The position numbers were made by a program, and so were the translations under genes. Positions 11,191 through 22,402 of a stretch of 64,000 nt of DNA are shown piece by piece; positions within the stretch are counted from its first letter, which is position 1, and every line of letters starts with the position of its first letter. The DNA is taken from the NCBI GenBank assembly GCA_036346355.1, contig CM070580.1:21567374-21631373 (forward strand). Direction: 5' to 3'. This stretch comes from Rhipidocladum racemiflorum. Taxonomy: Eukaryota > Streptophyta > Magnoliopsida > Poales > Poaceae. Under the pieces are notes generated by a model. That model saw only the letters and a program-made list of their open reading frames with translations, was not told the DNA's origin and searched no databases.

Positions 11191-11492
11191 CCGAAGAAAG
11201 TCTCACTTTATATAGTAGATATTAGAAAATTTTGAAATGGTATTTTACCATTTTTCCCTTATATTTAAATTGGATACATAAAAATTATGTGTAGATTTGT
11301 CTCAAAAGGTGCGTTTATAATATTATAATTTTATTAGGTTTATAAATATATTATAATAAAAATTAGTGATCAAAACTGTGTTTTAAATATCACGTCGATG
11401 TCCAAAACGATAACTATTTGTAACTAAATAGAGTATATTCCTTGTTAGAAGTGTAATATCCTAAAATGATGTCTGTTCGTAATCGGAGGTAG

Positions 11493-12752
11493 TAAGTATA
11501 TAGTTTCAGTTTTCTTCGTCTTCGATGAATTGACAGGTAACAGAACGGGCTGCTTCGGACGATGCTATCAGCTGATGGCACGATGTTTCTTGCTTAGCGG
11601 AAGGTTGGAATTGGTAAGTCATTGGCTCAACGCTCGATTAATAGTTCTAAAAATAAGGAAGAGAGAAAAGCCCAATCAACCAGCCGCTCACTCCGTTAAA
11701 CGTTTACTTTAAGAGCAGTGCTTCTATGCTTTTCCTTCTACTACAAGTTGCACAAATCTTGAAGCAAGCGAAGAGGTAAGTAATTACCATCTACCCTTCA
11801 TTCATACTTTAATAGTTATGCAACTTTTAAAAGAAAGAGCATAGAAACAGCTCTCTTACTTTAAAGCAGCAACGCGACGACTTACTAACGCTGGGGGTCC
11901 AACTACCAAGTCTGAGCAACACACTTCCCATCCTACTTGTTTTCTCATGCTTATCGCTTCATTCTTTAACAAAACAATTGACAATTGTCAGGCTTCATTT
12001 CGAACGAACAAAACTTCCTCTGCTGTTCCAACATCGAAACGGTGCCTTATCACGCATCCAGCCAACGGTGCCTTATCACGCATCCAGCCTTTGTCTCAGT
12101 ACAACACATCGATCGATTCAGACCTTTGGAGAACAATGGGCATGGCGTAGGTCAATGGGTCGTGCATGGCTGCTTTGTCTGTAGCAGAATACCTTTTGGC
12201 CCCTACATTTTTTTATATATAAATCTGGTTTTTTACTGAATAAATTTGCAAATATAATCGTACCCTCAACCACGGAAGGCGCGACATCACTTTTCATCGC
12301 CGATCGTGGAAGGCATGTCCAGGCCCCTACCGAGCTAGATGATCTCGATTGACAGGTAGTGGCTTAATTTGGCACTTAATTAAATGATTAATGAAGTGAT
12401 TAATCAAGGTGCTTAGTTGATGAACTTGTCGAGGTATAGGTGCTCGGCAGAAAAAACTTATCGCGCTCCTGTAGAACGGTAGGAGCCGCGTCTTCCGCGG
12501 TCGAAAAGAGAGCTATTTTAATAAATTTATTTAGAAGAGAACTAAATTTGTTTTAAAAAATATTTTAGAGGGCTAGAAAAAAAGACGGCTTCCTTTGTCT
12601 CCATATCTGCATGTGGTGCATTACCACGTCCCACTCTCATACGATTTGTGGGCAGTACAATTTTGTTCAACAATTTATGTATGTTTACTAGGCTCGGTAG
12701 GTATTAGGTAATCTTTTTTAAACCCCTTGGTCCTTGAGTCGGTAGGTACTAG
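11493..12752. other. Intergenic, short tandem repeat only
   Basis: No gene is recognised. A 26-bp unit (AACGGTGCCTTATCACGCAT + CCAGCC) is repeated twice without change at 12038-12063 and 12064-12089. Confidence 0.5.
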
Positions 12753-14389
12753 TAGGAATGAAAACGGAATAGAAACGGTTGGTAAAGGCTGCTCTATTTT
12801 TGTTTTCATATTTATTTTTTTACCGATAACGGAAACGAAATCGGAAACCCCGGAAATGGAAACGGAAACAGATAGTGACGAAACGGATGCGGAATAGAAT
12901 GGAGCGGATACGAAAACGAAAGCGAAAAATTTCACAAGAACATAGTACATGATCATAATAAACATGGCTACAAAAATAATGTAACTCATTCCACCTCCAA
13001 GGCGGACACGAGAATAATGTTATGTTCACCGGTACCACTAGAATTTTTTCTCTCAAGTTTCTCAACTGAAGACTCGTTATTTGTCCCCCATATTAGACCA
13101 TCATGTCCTCGATATCATTATCATCGACATTCTCTTGCTCCACCAACTACAAAGGTGTAATACCCTAAAATCTGCATATTATTATCCAATGTTCATTTAT
13201 GATTTTATGATATTTATCCTGGATTTTCTGGACTTATAAATGCCGTTTTGCTATTTTTAGATTTATAAAATTAATTTATTCATGAAAAATAAAATAAAAT
13301 TATACTCAAAATAATTTTTCTAGGTTCAAAATGTTTTAAAGTATTTTTGAGAATTTTTTTAGAAGTTTTGAACTCTATTTGGCATTTTCTATAAAGCTAT
13401 TTGTATTTCTAAAATTATTTTAATTTGAAAATAAATGTTGTCGACGATTGGGGAACAGGCCCCCGCCGAGTTTACTTGTTGAATGAGGGATCAATCAAAG
13501 CCTTTTTCTGCCAAAGGGGTAGCATCGAAGACTTGGGAAACGGTCCATTAGAACAGACAGAAACACAAGGATTTTATCCTGGTCCAGGCCTCTCACGATC
13601 AAGATAATAGCCATACGTCCAGTCACCTAGCGGTGTTTTTCTGTATTTGAATGATGGATTTAAGTACATGGATCTTCCCCCCGGGATCCCCCCGTTGACG
13701 GGGGACCACTTAAATACAAGGCGTATTGGTATATATATGGTAACTGTTTCCTAAGATCGTGCCTGTTGCCTTCTTTGGACGTGCCCTTAATTCTCGCCAC
13801 GTTTGAATCCTTGGTATAACTTCCCTGGATTTCTGGCGAAATAGTGTCACTTTCCTGTTTTGTGGGTTGACCACGTCCTTCGGCAATCTCCGAGCATGCC
13901 TTTGGCTTGGATTCGACCATCCCGCGTCCTCACCGAGCATGGTTGCTCGGGCATTTCTTCGAGGCCTATAGCCGACCATGCCTTGCTTCGGTATCACGGG
14001 CAAACTCATGTCCGAGCATGGGAATGCTCGAGACTCGTGCTTGGGTATCACATCCAAGCTGATGGTCGGGAGTTGTCCGACCATCGGGGCAAAATGATCC
14101 TTATAGAAATACCAATCCCCGACAAATGTAAATCCTCCTCCTTTTTAGGCCAAGCTCGTTTCTCTTTCTAACCAGTTTATATTTCTAATTTCTGGTTTCA
14201 CTTATACGAAATTTCCATTTTCGTTTTTGTTTTCATCGGAACTGCTCTCCCGTTTCCGTTTCTAACAAAAAATTTTTGTTTCTATTTCCGTACCGATATT
14301 TTCTATTTTCGTTTCCGAAAAAAGGCTTCTGTTTTCATTTTTCACCGAAATGGTCAGAAACTTTCCATTCCGTTCCGTTTTCATCCCTA
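12753..14389. mobile_element. Ds-like hAT element, 8-bp TSD
   Basis: The ends are TAGGAATGAAAACGG and CCGTTTTCATCCCTA, matching the Ac/Ds terminal inverted repeat. They are flanked by a perfect 8-bp duplication, GGTACTAG (12745-12752 and 14390-14397). The subterminal DNA is full of AAACGG-type words on the left and CCGTTT on the right, as in Ac transposase-binding regions. There is no transposase. A solo LTR is nested inside (13439-14124). Confidence 0.9.
13439..14124 (-). repeat. Solo LTR nested in Ds-like element (reverse orientation)
   Basis: A 686-bp sequence starting TGTCGACGATTGGGGAACAG and ending CCAATCCCCGACA, with a perfect 5-bp duplication AATGT (13434-13438 and 14125-14129). It is the reverse-oriented relative of the solo LTR at 56911-57639: GATTGGGGAACAGGC and TTGAATGAGGGATCAA recur there in reverse complement. 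No internal region remains. Confidence 0.87.
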
Positions 14390-14469
14390 GGTACTAGCTC
14401 ATGACATGCACATATTGCACCTTTACCCTTCTCTCCTTTTTTTCTTTGAGATTTATTTAGTTCACTTTT

Positions 14470-15938
14470 TTGGGGGAGATTTCTTTGAAGGCCAAGCATA
14501 GACATGGATAAGGATCACCTACTCTCGGCATAGCATCAATAAGATCACAAGAGTCTCCTACATTAATTTTGGACTTAGAATGATCCTTGAGAAGGAGAGT
14601 CTCATCAACATCTTTGAGCACATCATAAGATATTTTGAGAGAAAGAGAGAGACAGAGAGAGAGACAGGGACAGGAATTCTTTTCTCAAAGGCTTATGTTG
14701 GGACTCCTCCAGTCCTCCTTGCCAAGATACTCATTTAAGTCCTCAAGCATGTCTAAAAGCTCATCATAAGAGGAATCTTTATCGTCATTAGCTTTTAACT
14801 GATTTCCGTTTGCCATAAGAACAAGTGGAGTGATGAAGGGCGACGTGGCCTCCTTGATGGCAACTCCGCGTGTCCCTTCTTCTTGGAAGGAGTGTCATCA
14901 TTGGAGGAGTCGGGATCCAAGTACTCCTCTTTGGAATCCCACTTCTCAATGTAAGTCTCACCTTTGCCATCCTTTGTGAAGCTTCCTGAAGAGTTTCTTC
15001 TTGTTGTGGAATGGATTCTTCTTAAATGACTTGGCATTGTCATACTTCTTCTTGGGGCAATAAAATACAATGTGCCCCTTCTCATCGCACTCAAAGCATC
15101 GTATGTTGGCGAAGCAGTTGTTGCTTGAGTGTTGCCCCTTCTTGAATTTATGAGGGGCACTTGAGCTTGAGCACCTCTTCATAAATCTTCTCAATCCTCC
15201 TTACGAGGAGTGTGCCATCTCCTCCTTCGTATCATCTTTGGAGTCATCATGTGTCTCCTCGCTTGACTCTGCCTTAGCCTTGAAAGCAATGTTCTTCTTC
15301 TTGGAAGAATTTTGCTCCAAGAGCTCCTCTGTGTCTTTCTTGTACAACACATTAGTAATGAGATTGCCTAAGAGTGCGGTTGGTGTCATTCTTGCCAACT
15401 CGGGAGAGTAGATGAAGAGCGTCACCAATGTCTCGTACTTGCTTGGAAGAGCCATAAGCATCATACGAACAAGATTAAGATCAATTAGTGAACCCCCGAG
15501 GACTTTGAGCTCATTTACTATGTTATTGAGCATTGAGTACATTTCGGTGATGTTCTCTTGGGACAACATAATGAAACTCTCATATTTTATCCATAGCATA
15601 TGCAATTTGGCCTCCTTGACCGCGGATGTGCCCTCATGAATTTCGAAGAGGGTTGTCCAAATGTCAAGAGCCGTCTCAAGGTTGCTCGCACAATTGAATT
15701 CATCCGCATTCAATGCTCCCAATAGAGCATTCATTACTTGAGCATTGAGATAGGAGTTTCACACATCTTGATCAATGGTGGAAGTGGGATCAAGTGATAT
15801 AATGAAACTCTCACCAACAATCCTCCATATACTAGGACTCATGGCCTTGAAATAAACCATCATGCGTATTTTCCAATACGCATAATTTGTGCCATCAAAG
15901 AAAGATGCCTTGCCTATGGATACACCCTTACTAGCCAT
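14470..15938 (-). pseudogene. copia gag (UBN2-type with zinc knuckle)
   Basis: The start codon at 15938-15936 opens MASKGVSIGKASFFDGTNYA, followed by YWKIRMMVYF, a classic copia gag opening. There is an in-frame TGA at 15761-15759. The UBN2-like region follows (LDIWTTLFEIHEGTSAVKEA, then LMALPSKYETLVT, about 15735-15400). A frameshift near 15195 leads to the CCHC zinc knuckle C-F-E-C-x4-H-x4-C (about 15093-15052), which binds RNA in the capsid. Acidic and lysine-rich linkers (DSSNDDTPSKKK; SYDELLDMLEDLNEYLGKED) extend to about 14700. It is non-functional. Confidence 0.86.
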
Positions 15939-15979
15939 CCGTTACTCTCTAGGCGGTAAAGCCCCAAAAGGGAGTCCAA

Positions 15980-15993
15980 GCTTTGATACCACT
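15980..15993 (-). promoter_or_regulatory. Primer binding site of copia element
   Basis: On the minus strand TGGTATCAAAGC follows the LTR end CCTACA by two bases. It is a close match to the initiator tRNA-Met site. Confidence 0.72.
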
Positions 15994-16389
15994 TGTAGGA
16001 TCAAAGATATAGACCAGAGGGTGGTGAATAGGAGGTTTTTAAAATTCTTTGGCTCTAAAAGCAATAACCTAGCAAATAATACTAGAAAAGAGAATTTCAA
16101 CAATTAAGGCCAAAATCATATAGGTTTTGCTACGTGCACCAATAAGAGTAATCTAAGCATATTACAAAATCCTAAAATTAAAGACAAGTACTAAATATAC
16201 TAGGAATGTGAATGTGCACAAATGAATAAAAGAAAGAAAACCACAAGACAAGATGACACAATGATTTTTCCCGTGGTCTCGGGGACTTGTCGGTCTCCCC
16301 TAATCCACGTTGAGGAAGCTTGATCCAATCAAGCCAGCTCTTTGCACAAATGATCCTTCTCTTGATCATTATTGGTAACTCTTCCCCGC

Positions 16390-18121
16390 TGTAGGATCGA
16401 AGTATACGAATATAGCAATCAGAGGGGGGGTGAATGATTGTGCGGAAGCTAAAACCAAATTCTTGACCTATTAAAAGTTCACCCCAAAACAGAACCAAAT
16501 AATTGCCTCGTTTTTGACAAAAACAGAATGACAGAGGTTTGGTAAAACGAGAATTCCCGGAGATCCAACCGTCGAAACGATCTGAAATTTGGACACAAGA
16601 AACTAGATTCCAATACGAATCGAACCCAAAAAGAATCAGCTCGATCGGACTTACGGATCAAAAGTTATGAGCTTCGCAAGCTTGCTGATCCAGAACTTGA
16701 CGAGAATCAATCTAATCAAAACTTCAAGATTAAACAAGAACGACAAAAGATTGATCAACTAGACTTTGAGAAACACTAGATCAATACCCTAGAGAGGTTT
16801 TTGATGGATCAAATCAAGATAAAACTTGAAGAACAAAAACCAATCTAGAACTAGAACAAGCATGCAAACAAGAACCAAAACAGAAAATACTGTAGCGACG
16901 TGGTTACTGTAGCACGCAAAAATCTTGGAAGAATTGGTCTTTATTTCTTGTCTAAAATACTCTCATCAAAAGAGTACAAACCCTAAAACCAAGCTCAAAG
17001 CTTGATGCGCTTAGCTCTACTTGGTGCCTTTCAGCAGGAGACCCCCCACCTATTTAAAGCACCAACCCACAAGGAGTTCTGAATACGATTCCTATTCCCT
17101 AGAAGGAATCCGTATCCAACTCAACTCTACTTGGCCCAACCAGGCCGAGTACAACTCTTGCACGCGTATGGCAACCCTACCATACTCACGTGACTAACAC
17201 TTTGCACGCGTATGGCCACCTGCCATACTCACGTGACTAACACTTTGCACGCGAATGACCTCCTGCCATTCTCACGTGACTAACCATTCTTCATGTGCAC
17301 CATTCTCTTAGCCCGAACGTCCCGCATGACATCCTTGACCACCAAGACCTCAGTTCCTCCTGAACCTAGTCCCGAACCTCAGTTCCTCCATGAACCTAGT
17401 TCCGGTCCCGTCATCGACCACATTCGTCTTCGAGCAATACCTGCACATGAACAAACCACAAAACAAATCCGAGCACAAGTCCACGACTTGACTCAATGTC
17501 AATCCATGCAACTACTCACATGAGCATTGCATAAAGTCCACTTCAAAAGAAGCATCATGAAATCATCACAAATTTCATAATCTCAAATTCAAATTATTTC
17601 AATTCTGCTCAAAACCCTAATTCAGCAAAAACGCATTCACGACGGACAAGGAAATATGGTCCGGCGTACACATGAAAAAGCACTCAAAAAACCATTCACA
17701 ACGGACAAACAAAATCGGTCCGTTGTACAAGTGAAAGTTTCAGTTCCAAGAAGAAATCATTCCGGCGAAAACACATTCACGACGGACAAACAAAATCGGT
17801 CCGTCGTACATGCGAAATCAAACCTCAAAAAGCCATTCACGACTGACCAAAGAAGTTTGTCCGCCGTACATGCAAAACTTACTGGTTTCTTGGAAGATTG
17901 AGTTCGACTCATGAGCTCAAAAACACGTTCACGACAGACCCAAAAACTTTGTCCGTCGTACATGGGAAAATGAGGTTGCCAAAGCATGTTTACGACAGAC
18001 CAACAAACTTTGTCCGTCGTAGATGGGAAACTTACTGTTTTCTTGTCAAATTGACAAAACACATGAACAAACACATTTGCAAATTCAATTCTAAGCCAAT
18101 TTTTCAGCACATGATTTCATA
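16390..18121 (-). repeat. Nested copia solo LTR
   Basis: On the plus strand it starts TGTAGGATCGAAG, like the outer LTR, and is bracketed by a 5-bp duplication CCCGC (16385-16389 and 18122-18126). The far end reads TTTCATA rather than the expected CA, so that boundary is less certain. It carries the six-unit hairpin array at 17633-18030 and no coding region. Confidence 0.68.
17633..18030. repeat. Array of six hairpin units ACGACGGAC...GTCCGTCGT
   Basis: Six diverged units about 60-90 bp long. Each has TTCACGACGGAC, then 10-15 bases, then its complement GTCCGTCGTAC. Each unit is therefore a separate small stem-loop. Arrays of short palindromes are a known feature of Sirevirus LTRs, although the word differs. 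Confidence 0.85.
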
Positions 18122-18484
18122 CCCGCTCCGAGTAGGCGAGCTCTGACCTTCACAAACACCGGGCCTTCTCACAAGCTCCTCTGAGAAGGTCACCGGTTCT
18201 TCCGCCTCCAAGCCGTCTGGAAAATGGCAACCTTCAAGAGAATAGAGTGATGTAATTTGCTTGAGATTGATTTAAGTGTCTAATTGGCTTAAATTATGAA
18301 ATGCACACTTGAATGCTCCTAACTCTCTCAAAGAGTGAATTTAACGCATAAAAGAGAAATGAGACTTGTTAGAGCTCAAATGTATTTAACGAGTGTCCAA
18401 GAAGCTTTATTGATGTAGGTGTGGGGGTATTTATACCCCCATCAACAAATCCAACCGTTGGAAGCAAAGTTCTAAAAAATTTAG

Positions 18485-19045
18485 CAATCGTGGTACTACC
18501 GGCGTGCAAAGCCCGGTAGTACAGCTCCCTATCCAACGGTCGGATCAGAGCAATTAATGTTGTAGGTAAAAGCCATTACAGGAAGTCCGGTACTACTGAC
18601 ACACAAAGTGTGGTAGTACCGACTATTGAAGCAAGATCAGCTCAAAAAAGGTACCTCTTTGTAAAATGAGTACCAGTATTAAATTTATGGTACTACCGAA
18701 TTCTATTAGTACCAACTATTTCACTGCGGTAGTACTAGCATTCAAAATACAAAAAAAAACAAGCGCAAAACACCTCTTTCTATAAAATAGCTACCGGGCA
18801 AACTTTTGGTACTACTGACCTTCAGTAGTATCACTTTTTACACATCGGTAGTTCCGGATACAAAAAACCCTCAAAATGGGTGCTTCTGTTAAAAAGCTAT
18901 TGCTTAATGGCTCGGTACTACCGCACCTGTGGTACTACCGCATTTAGCATTGCAGTACTGCCAGTCCAGAGAGAAGAGACAAAGCACAGAAAGTTCCTCT
19001 CTAGAATACATCTACTGCTAAGTAAAACCCGGTAGTACCACAACT
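18485..19045. repeat. Repeated palindromic word GGTACTACCG / CGGTAGTACC
   Basis: At least a dozen exact or near copies alternate in orientation over about 560 bp within the outer copia LTR, so that neighbouring copies can pair. Confidence 0.82.
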
Positions 19046-19477
19046 GCCAGACTGTCGCATTTTGTACTGCGTTATTGCCGATTTTACTGTAAATGCAAAA
19101 CAATCTTTGAATGCCAATTTTAAATGCGACTAGGAATGATTTTTTGAAAGAATTTGAGCCGATTGACCTTCATGAATTTCAAACTACTAGGCATCACTCC
19201 CTCTTGTTAGTACGGCATCTATTATAGCAAATCGATCTTTTACTCCTAACTTCGAGATCGGTAAAATTACATAAAAGGGTCCTAACTGCAATTGTACCTT
19301 GACTTCAAGCTATTAGTCTTCTTTTCTTGACCCCCTTAGCTCATAAGATTTTTTCCTTTTTCATATGCCGCGATATAGACCAACCTATTATCATAAACTC
19401 AAGAAAAATCGTTAGTCCTTTGACATGATTGTCATTAATTACCAAAACCAAATGAAATTAGGAGCCTAGATACTTCA

Positions 19478-19729
19478 CCCGTACACGCACTCCCGTGTTT
19501 GACATCCGATATCGTGCAAATTCAGATCACTTAAATCAGAGTCCAATGAGAACATGATGTACAATCCTCTCCTAACCGTGCCCCATGGATGCTCCTCTAT
19601 GCATGACAAACTGCCTATCACACTTACAAAATGACCTAGTTCCACCCCTTGTATCCCCATGTGTGGAACTCATTTACCATAGTCTATTTTGAAATGTAAT
19701 CGATCATTCATACCTGTGTATCATTTTTT
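19478..19729. other. Intergenic, nothing recognised
   Basis: Flank beyond the copia LTR. No gene or known repeat is seen. Confidence 0.4.
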
Positions 19730-20160
19730 CAAATTGTTATTGGGCACACGACGTATCACCATGATATCATCCAATAGGTAATATAAACTGAGATAATTAC
19801 AAACCTAACTGACAAAATATGCCTACGTATGATGTTAATCTACTCTACACTTGAAGACATAATTGCTTTCACTGTCCGTAAATTTTACCTCTCAATTCCA
19901 TACTATTTGGTAAGGTTTGACGAATTGTTATGAACATATCCGATCAAATTGTTATTGCGCACACGATGTATCAACATTATATCATCCAATAGGTAATATA
20001 AACTTAGAGAATTACAAACCTAATTGATAAAATATGCCTACATATGACGTTAACCTACTCTACACTTCAATACACAATTGCTTTAATTGTCCGTAATTTT
20101 ACTTCCAATTAGTTCCATACTATTCGGTAAAGTTTGACAAATTATTCTCAACATACCCAA
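19730..20160. repeat. Tandem duplication, about 215-bp unit
   Basis: 19730-19944 and 19945-20160 are diverged copies. Both carry CAAATTGTTATTG, TATCATCCAATAGGTAATAT and CTACTCTACACTT in the same order. Confidence 0.88.
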
Positions 20161-21300
20161 TGGACCCTAAACTGCCATTACAGATAAATATTACTACTCA
20201 TATCTACAAAAATAATCTAAACATACCTAAATAAATATTTCTAATTTACCCATATCTACACAAATATTATTACTCTACAAATATCTACATGCTTATTACT
20301 GCTCTACAAATCTAATTACTTTGGTTTTCTAACCTAGGTTTCAAAAAGTATAAAAAACGAGATTAACAAAAAACCTTCAAATGTCACGCAGACCTTCTTC
20401 TTCTTCCTCCTCCTCTCCCTCCTCTCTCCTTTCTTCTCTTCTCTTCTGTCCTTGTCTCGGGCGCTCGACGAAATAGTGATTGAATCTGGCCAGCCGACGC
20501 GCGAGGGCTTAAGTCTGATTTTCTGTTGCCAATGAAAATGGCAGCTGAGAAACTAAATAGCCAGTCACCATTTCAGTCGGTGAAAATGCTAATTCAAAAA
20601 GTAACTAATGGCGTGGATCCTAACAGGCGGCTTTATGATTGTGACTGACTTACTGTTGCCATTCTCAATGGCGATAGAATTAAAATTGCCATTTTTTTTT
20701 ATGACGACAGAACTCTATCGCCGTTCAAAATGACGATAGAGGTACACATCTATAATTTTTCTTTTTGGTATATTATTTTTGTATTTTTGTGTATTATTTC
20801 AAAAAATTCTTAGTAATTTTGTATCTATACCCAATGAATAAATAAAACTTAGTTCATTCCCCCAACAATTTTGTATATTGGATTCTCATTGACGATCGAC
20901 GCTCACTCGTTGTCTTTAGTGCTGTCCACAGCGATACATCGACGATGGTGACATCCACAACTCCACACGTCCAATAGGAAACTTGTGCTAGCACGGTACG
21001 GCGGTGTCACAGGGTGCTCTGTACCGTACCTAGGCCTTGCCGGAGGCCGGAGGAGAATTGCCACGATACGGCACAGCGCGGTGGCCATGCTGGCAGGCAC
21101 ATACGCCACGACCTAAAACCCGTTGGGCCCGCGCCGTGCCCACCCAACTCCCAGCTCTACCCAAGCACCTGGTGCGCGACTTCGGGCGCGTTCGTGCTCT
21201 ACTAGCCCAGGTTGAGTAACTTTTAGTCAAATCCAAACCGGAAGTTTTGGTAGTTCCTTCCTTGGACGAGAACCCCAAGTTAATAAAAGGATGGAGTTAG
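20161..21300. other. Intergenic, possible transposon subterminal repeats
   Basis: Words such as TGCCATTCTCAATGGCGATAG and inverted CTATCGCCGTTCAAAATGAC (20655-20745) resemble the subterminal repeats of CACTA elements, but I find no CACTA terminus or transposase. 20390-20460 is a CT-rich tract. The stretch from 20990 to 21210 is GC-rich without a convincing gene. Confidence 0.3.
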
Positions 21301-21503
21301 CACAGTCGTAAGTCAGACTTCACCAACCATCTTCGTGTCTGCTCTCGTGGTTAATTTGATTTTATTTTAAACCAAGGTTACAATCTGGTTTGAAACATGC
21401 AAATCGGAGCAAGTTCTTCACTAACTAAGAAAAGACAATTAAGCTAGCAATGGTCTCATCACTAATAGTACCACAGTAATCAGTTCCCGAGCCGTCAAAC
21501 TGT

Positions 21504-22264
21504 TTAAGTGGGTTCACTGCGACTGATCCGTGCGTCCGTTGTGGTGGCTGCTGGCTGGCTGCAGCATAGCGATTGGATGATGCGCGTGCGGTTCTCCGGG
21601 CGGACGCTGACGGTGAGCCAGAGGAAGGCGAGGACGGCCGCCCACACGAGGATGTTGAGCGATAGGTGCGTCCTGGGCTGCGACACGATGAAGGTGAGCA
21701 CCAGACTGGAGTAGGCCACCGCAAACGACCACCGCACGTGCCGCGAGTCCACCGCCATCCGCACCAGCAGGCTCAGCGTCATCACCATCGAGCTCCCGAA
21801 CCCCACCCAGCTCGCCGCCATGAACAACCAGTACCTGCCACGCCAGCATCCCAACCTACGTTCTTGAGCCGTGGCAATATGTAGTACCATACCGGAAATT
21901 GATTGAACCACCAGCTACCCGAGTGTTAAGTCACGGTGCGCGCGTACCTGGGCCGGTGCAGGTCGCGCATGATGGGGTCTCCGGCGAGGTACACCTTGCC
22001 GTCGTGCCGCTTCGTGTCCGCCTGCCAGTAGCCGCCGGGGATGTTGGTGCCCAGCTGGTACGTGAGCGTGGTGATGAGCGTGGCCACCACGAGCAGCGTG
22101 TTGGCGTCGTTGCCCGCCCAGCTGTTCGGCCCGTGCGCGCCGAGCTGCTGCTGGTTCATGGCCTGGCCGTGCGTCGTCGGCTGCGCCGGGTACACGGTTG
22201 GGGGTTGGCCCATCCCCACGTTGACCGCCGGCGCCGCGTTCGGGTGCACACGCTGATGATCCAT
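21504..22264 (-). CDS. PGG-domain membrane protein, paralogue 2 (two exons)
   Basis: Predicted 215-residue protein. Exon 1 is 22264-21948, exon 2 is 21834-21504, and the 113-bp intron (AG|GTACGC donor, GGCAG acceptor) is in phase 2 at the same codon as in paralogue 1. The N-terminus (residues 1-47) is Pro/Gln/Asn-rich but unrelated in detail to that of paralogue 1. From NSWAGNDANTLLVVATLITT (residue 47) the two proteins are very similar: TNIPGGYW, GDPIMRDLHRPR, then FMAASWVGFGSSM, WSFAVAYSSLVL and AAVLAFLWL as later membrane helices. The C-tail after SVRPENRTRII is longer and differs. The start ATG opens MDHQRVHP. The frame runs further upstream without a better start context. No lesions are seen. 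Confidence 0.88.
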
Positions 22265-22392
22265 ACGCACTACGGGTCCCACTCGAACCACGAATCGGCG
22301 AGTGATATATCGGCGTTGGATGTGAGTGGCTGAGTCAAGTCGTGAGCTTGTGGTTACGGAGGGGAGTGAGGCCAAGAGGAGATGCAAGGCAC

Positions 22393-22402
22393 CCATATAT
22401 GG
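22393..22402. promoter_or_regulatory. CArG-like / TATA-like palindrome upstream of PGG gene 2
   Basis: CCATATATGG fits the CC(A/T)6GG consensus bound by MADS-box factors and also contains a TATA-like core. It lies about 130 bp upstream of the start codon at 22264. Either role is inference. Confidence 0.35.

Larger units (their letters stand above)
10643..11220. mobile_element. Nested non-coding element starting TACTAGTAAGGTGTCCGTGC
   Basis: It begins with the grass repeat word TACTAGTAAGGTGTCCGTGC and ends near CTCACTTTATATAGTAGAT, a pair of ends I associate with abundant grass MITE-like repeats. It contains a tandem duplication (10831-10946) and a long foldback (10982-11190). I cannot assign the superfamily. 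Confidence 0.5.
10595..11492. mobile_element. Stowaway-like element split by a nested insertion
   Basis: The outer ends CTCACTCCGATCCG (left) and CGGAGGTAG (right, inverted) lie between TA dinucleotides at 10593-10594 and 11493-11494. The length (898 bp) is far above a normal Stowaway because another element sits inside it (10643-11220). Confidence 0.6.
14400..19477 (-). mobile_element. Ty1/copia Sirevirus-like element, 5' LTR plus gag only
   Basis: A reversed copia element. Its 5' LTR is 19477-15994, the primer binding site about 15992-15980 and gag 15938 to about 14470. Protease, integrase and RT are absent, so the 3' half is lost. The long LTR with arrays of short palindromes is Sirevirus-like. 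Confidence 0.78.
15994..19477 (-). repeat. 5' LTR of Sirevirus-like copia, with nested LTR
   Basis: On the minus strand it begins TGAAGTATCTAGGCTCC and ends ATCTTTGATCCTACA. Bases 16390-18121 are a nested insertion. The rest contains many copies of the palindromic pair GGTACTACCG / CGGTAGTACC (about 18485-19045). Confidence 0.75.

Noticed and set aside
17633..18030. CRISPR-like array of direct repeats
   Set aside because: Units are diverged, the spacers are not of constant length, and the host is a plant; it is an LTR repeat.
17656..18146. Repeat protein with KPFTTDKQNRSVV units
   Set aside because: It is a translation of the LTR hairpin array; no start context or homologue is known to me.
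20530..20760. CACTA transposon
   Set aside because: Subterminal-like repeats only; no CACTA terminus, 3-bp duplication or transposase.
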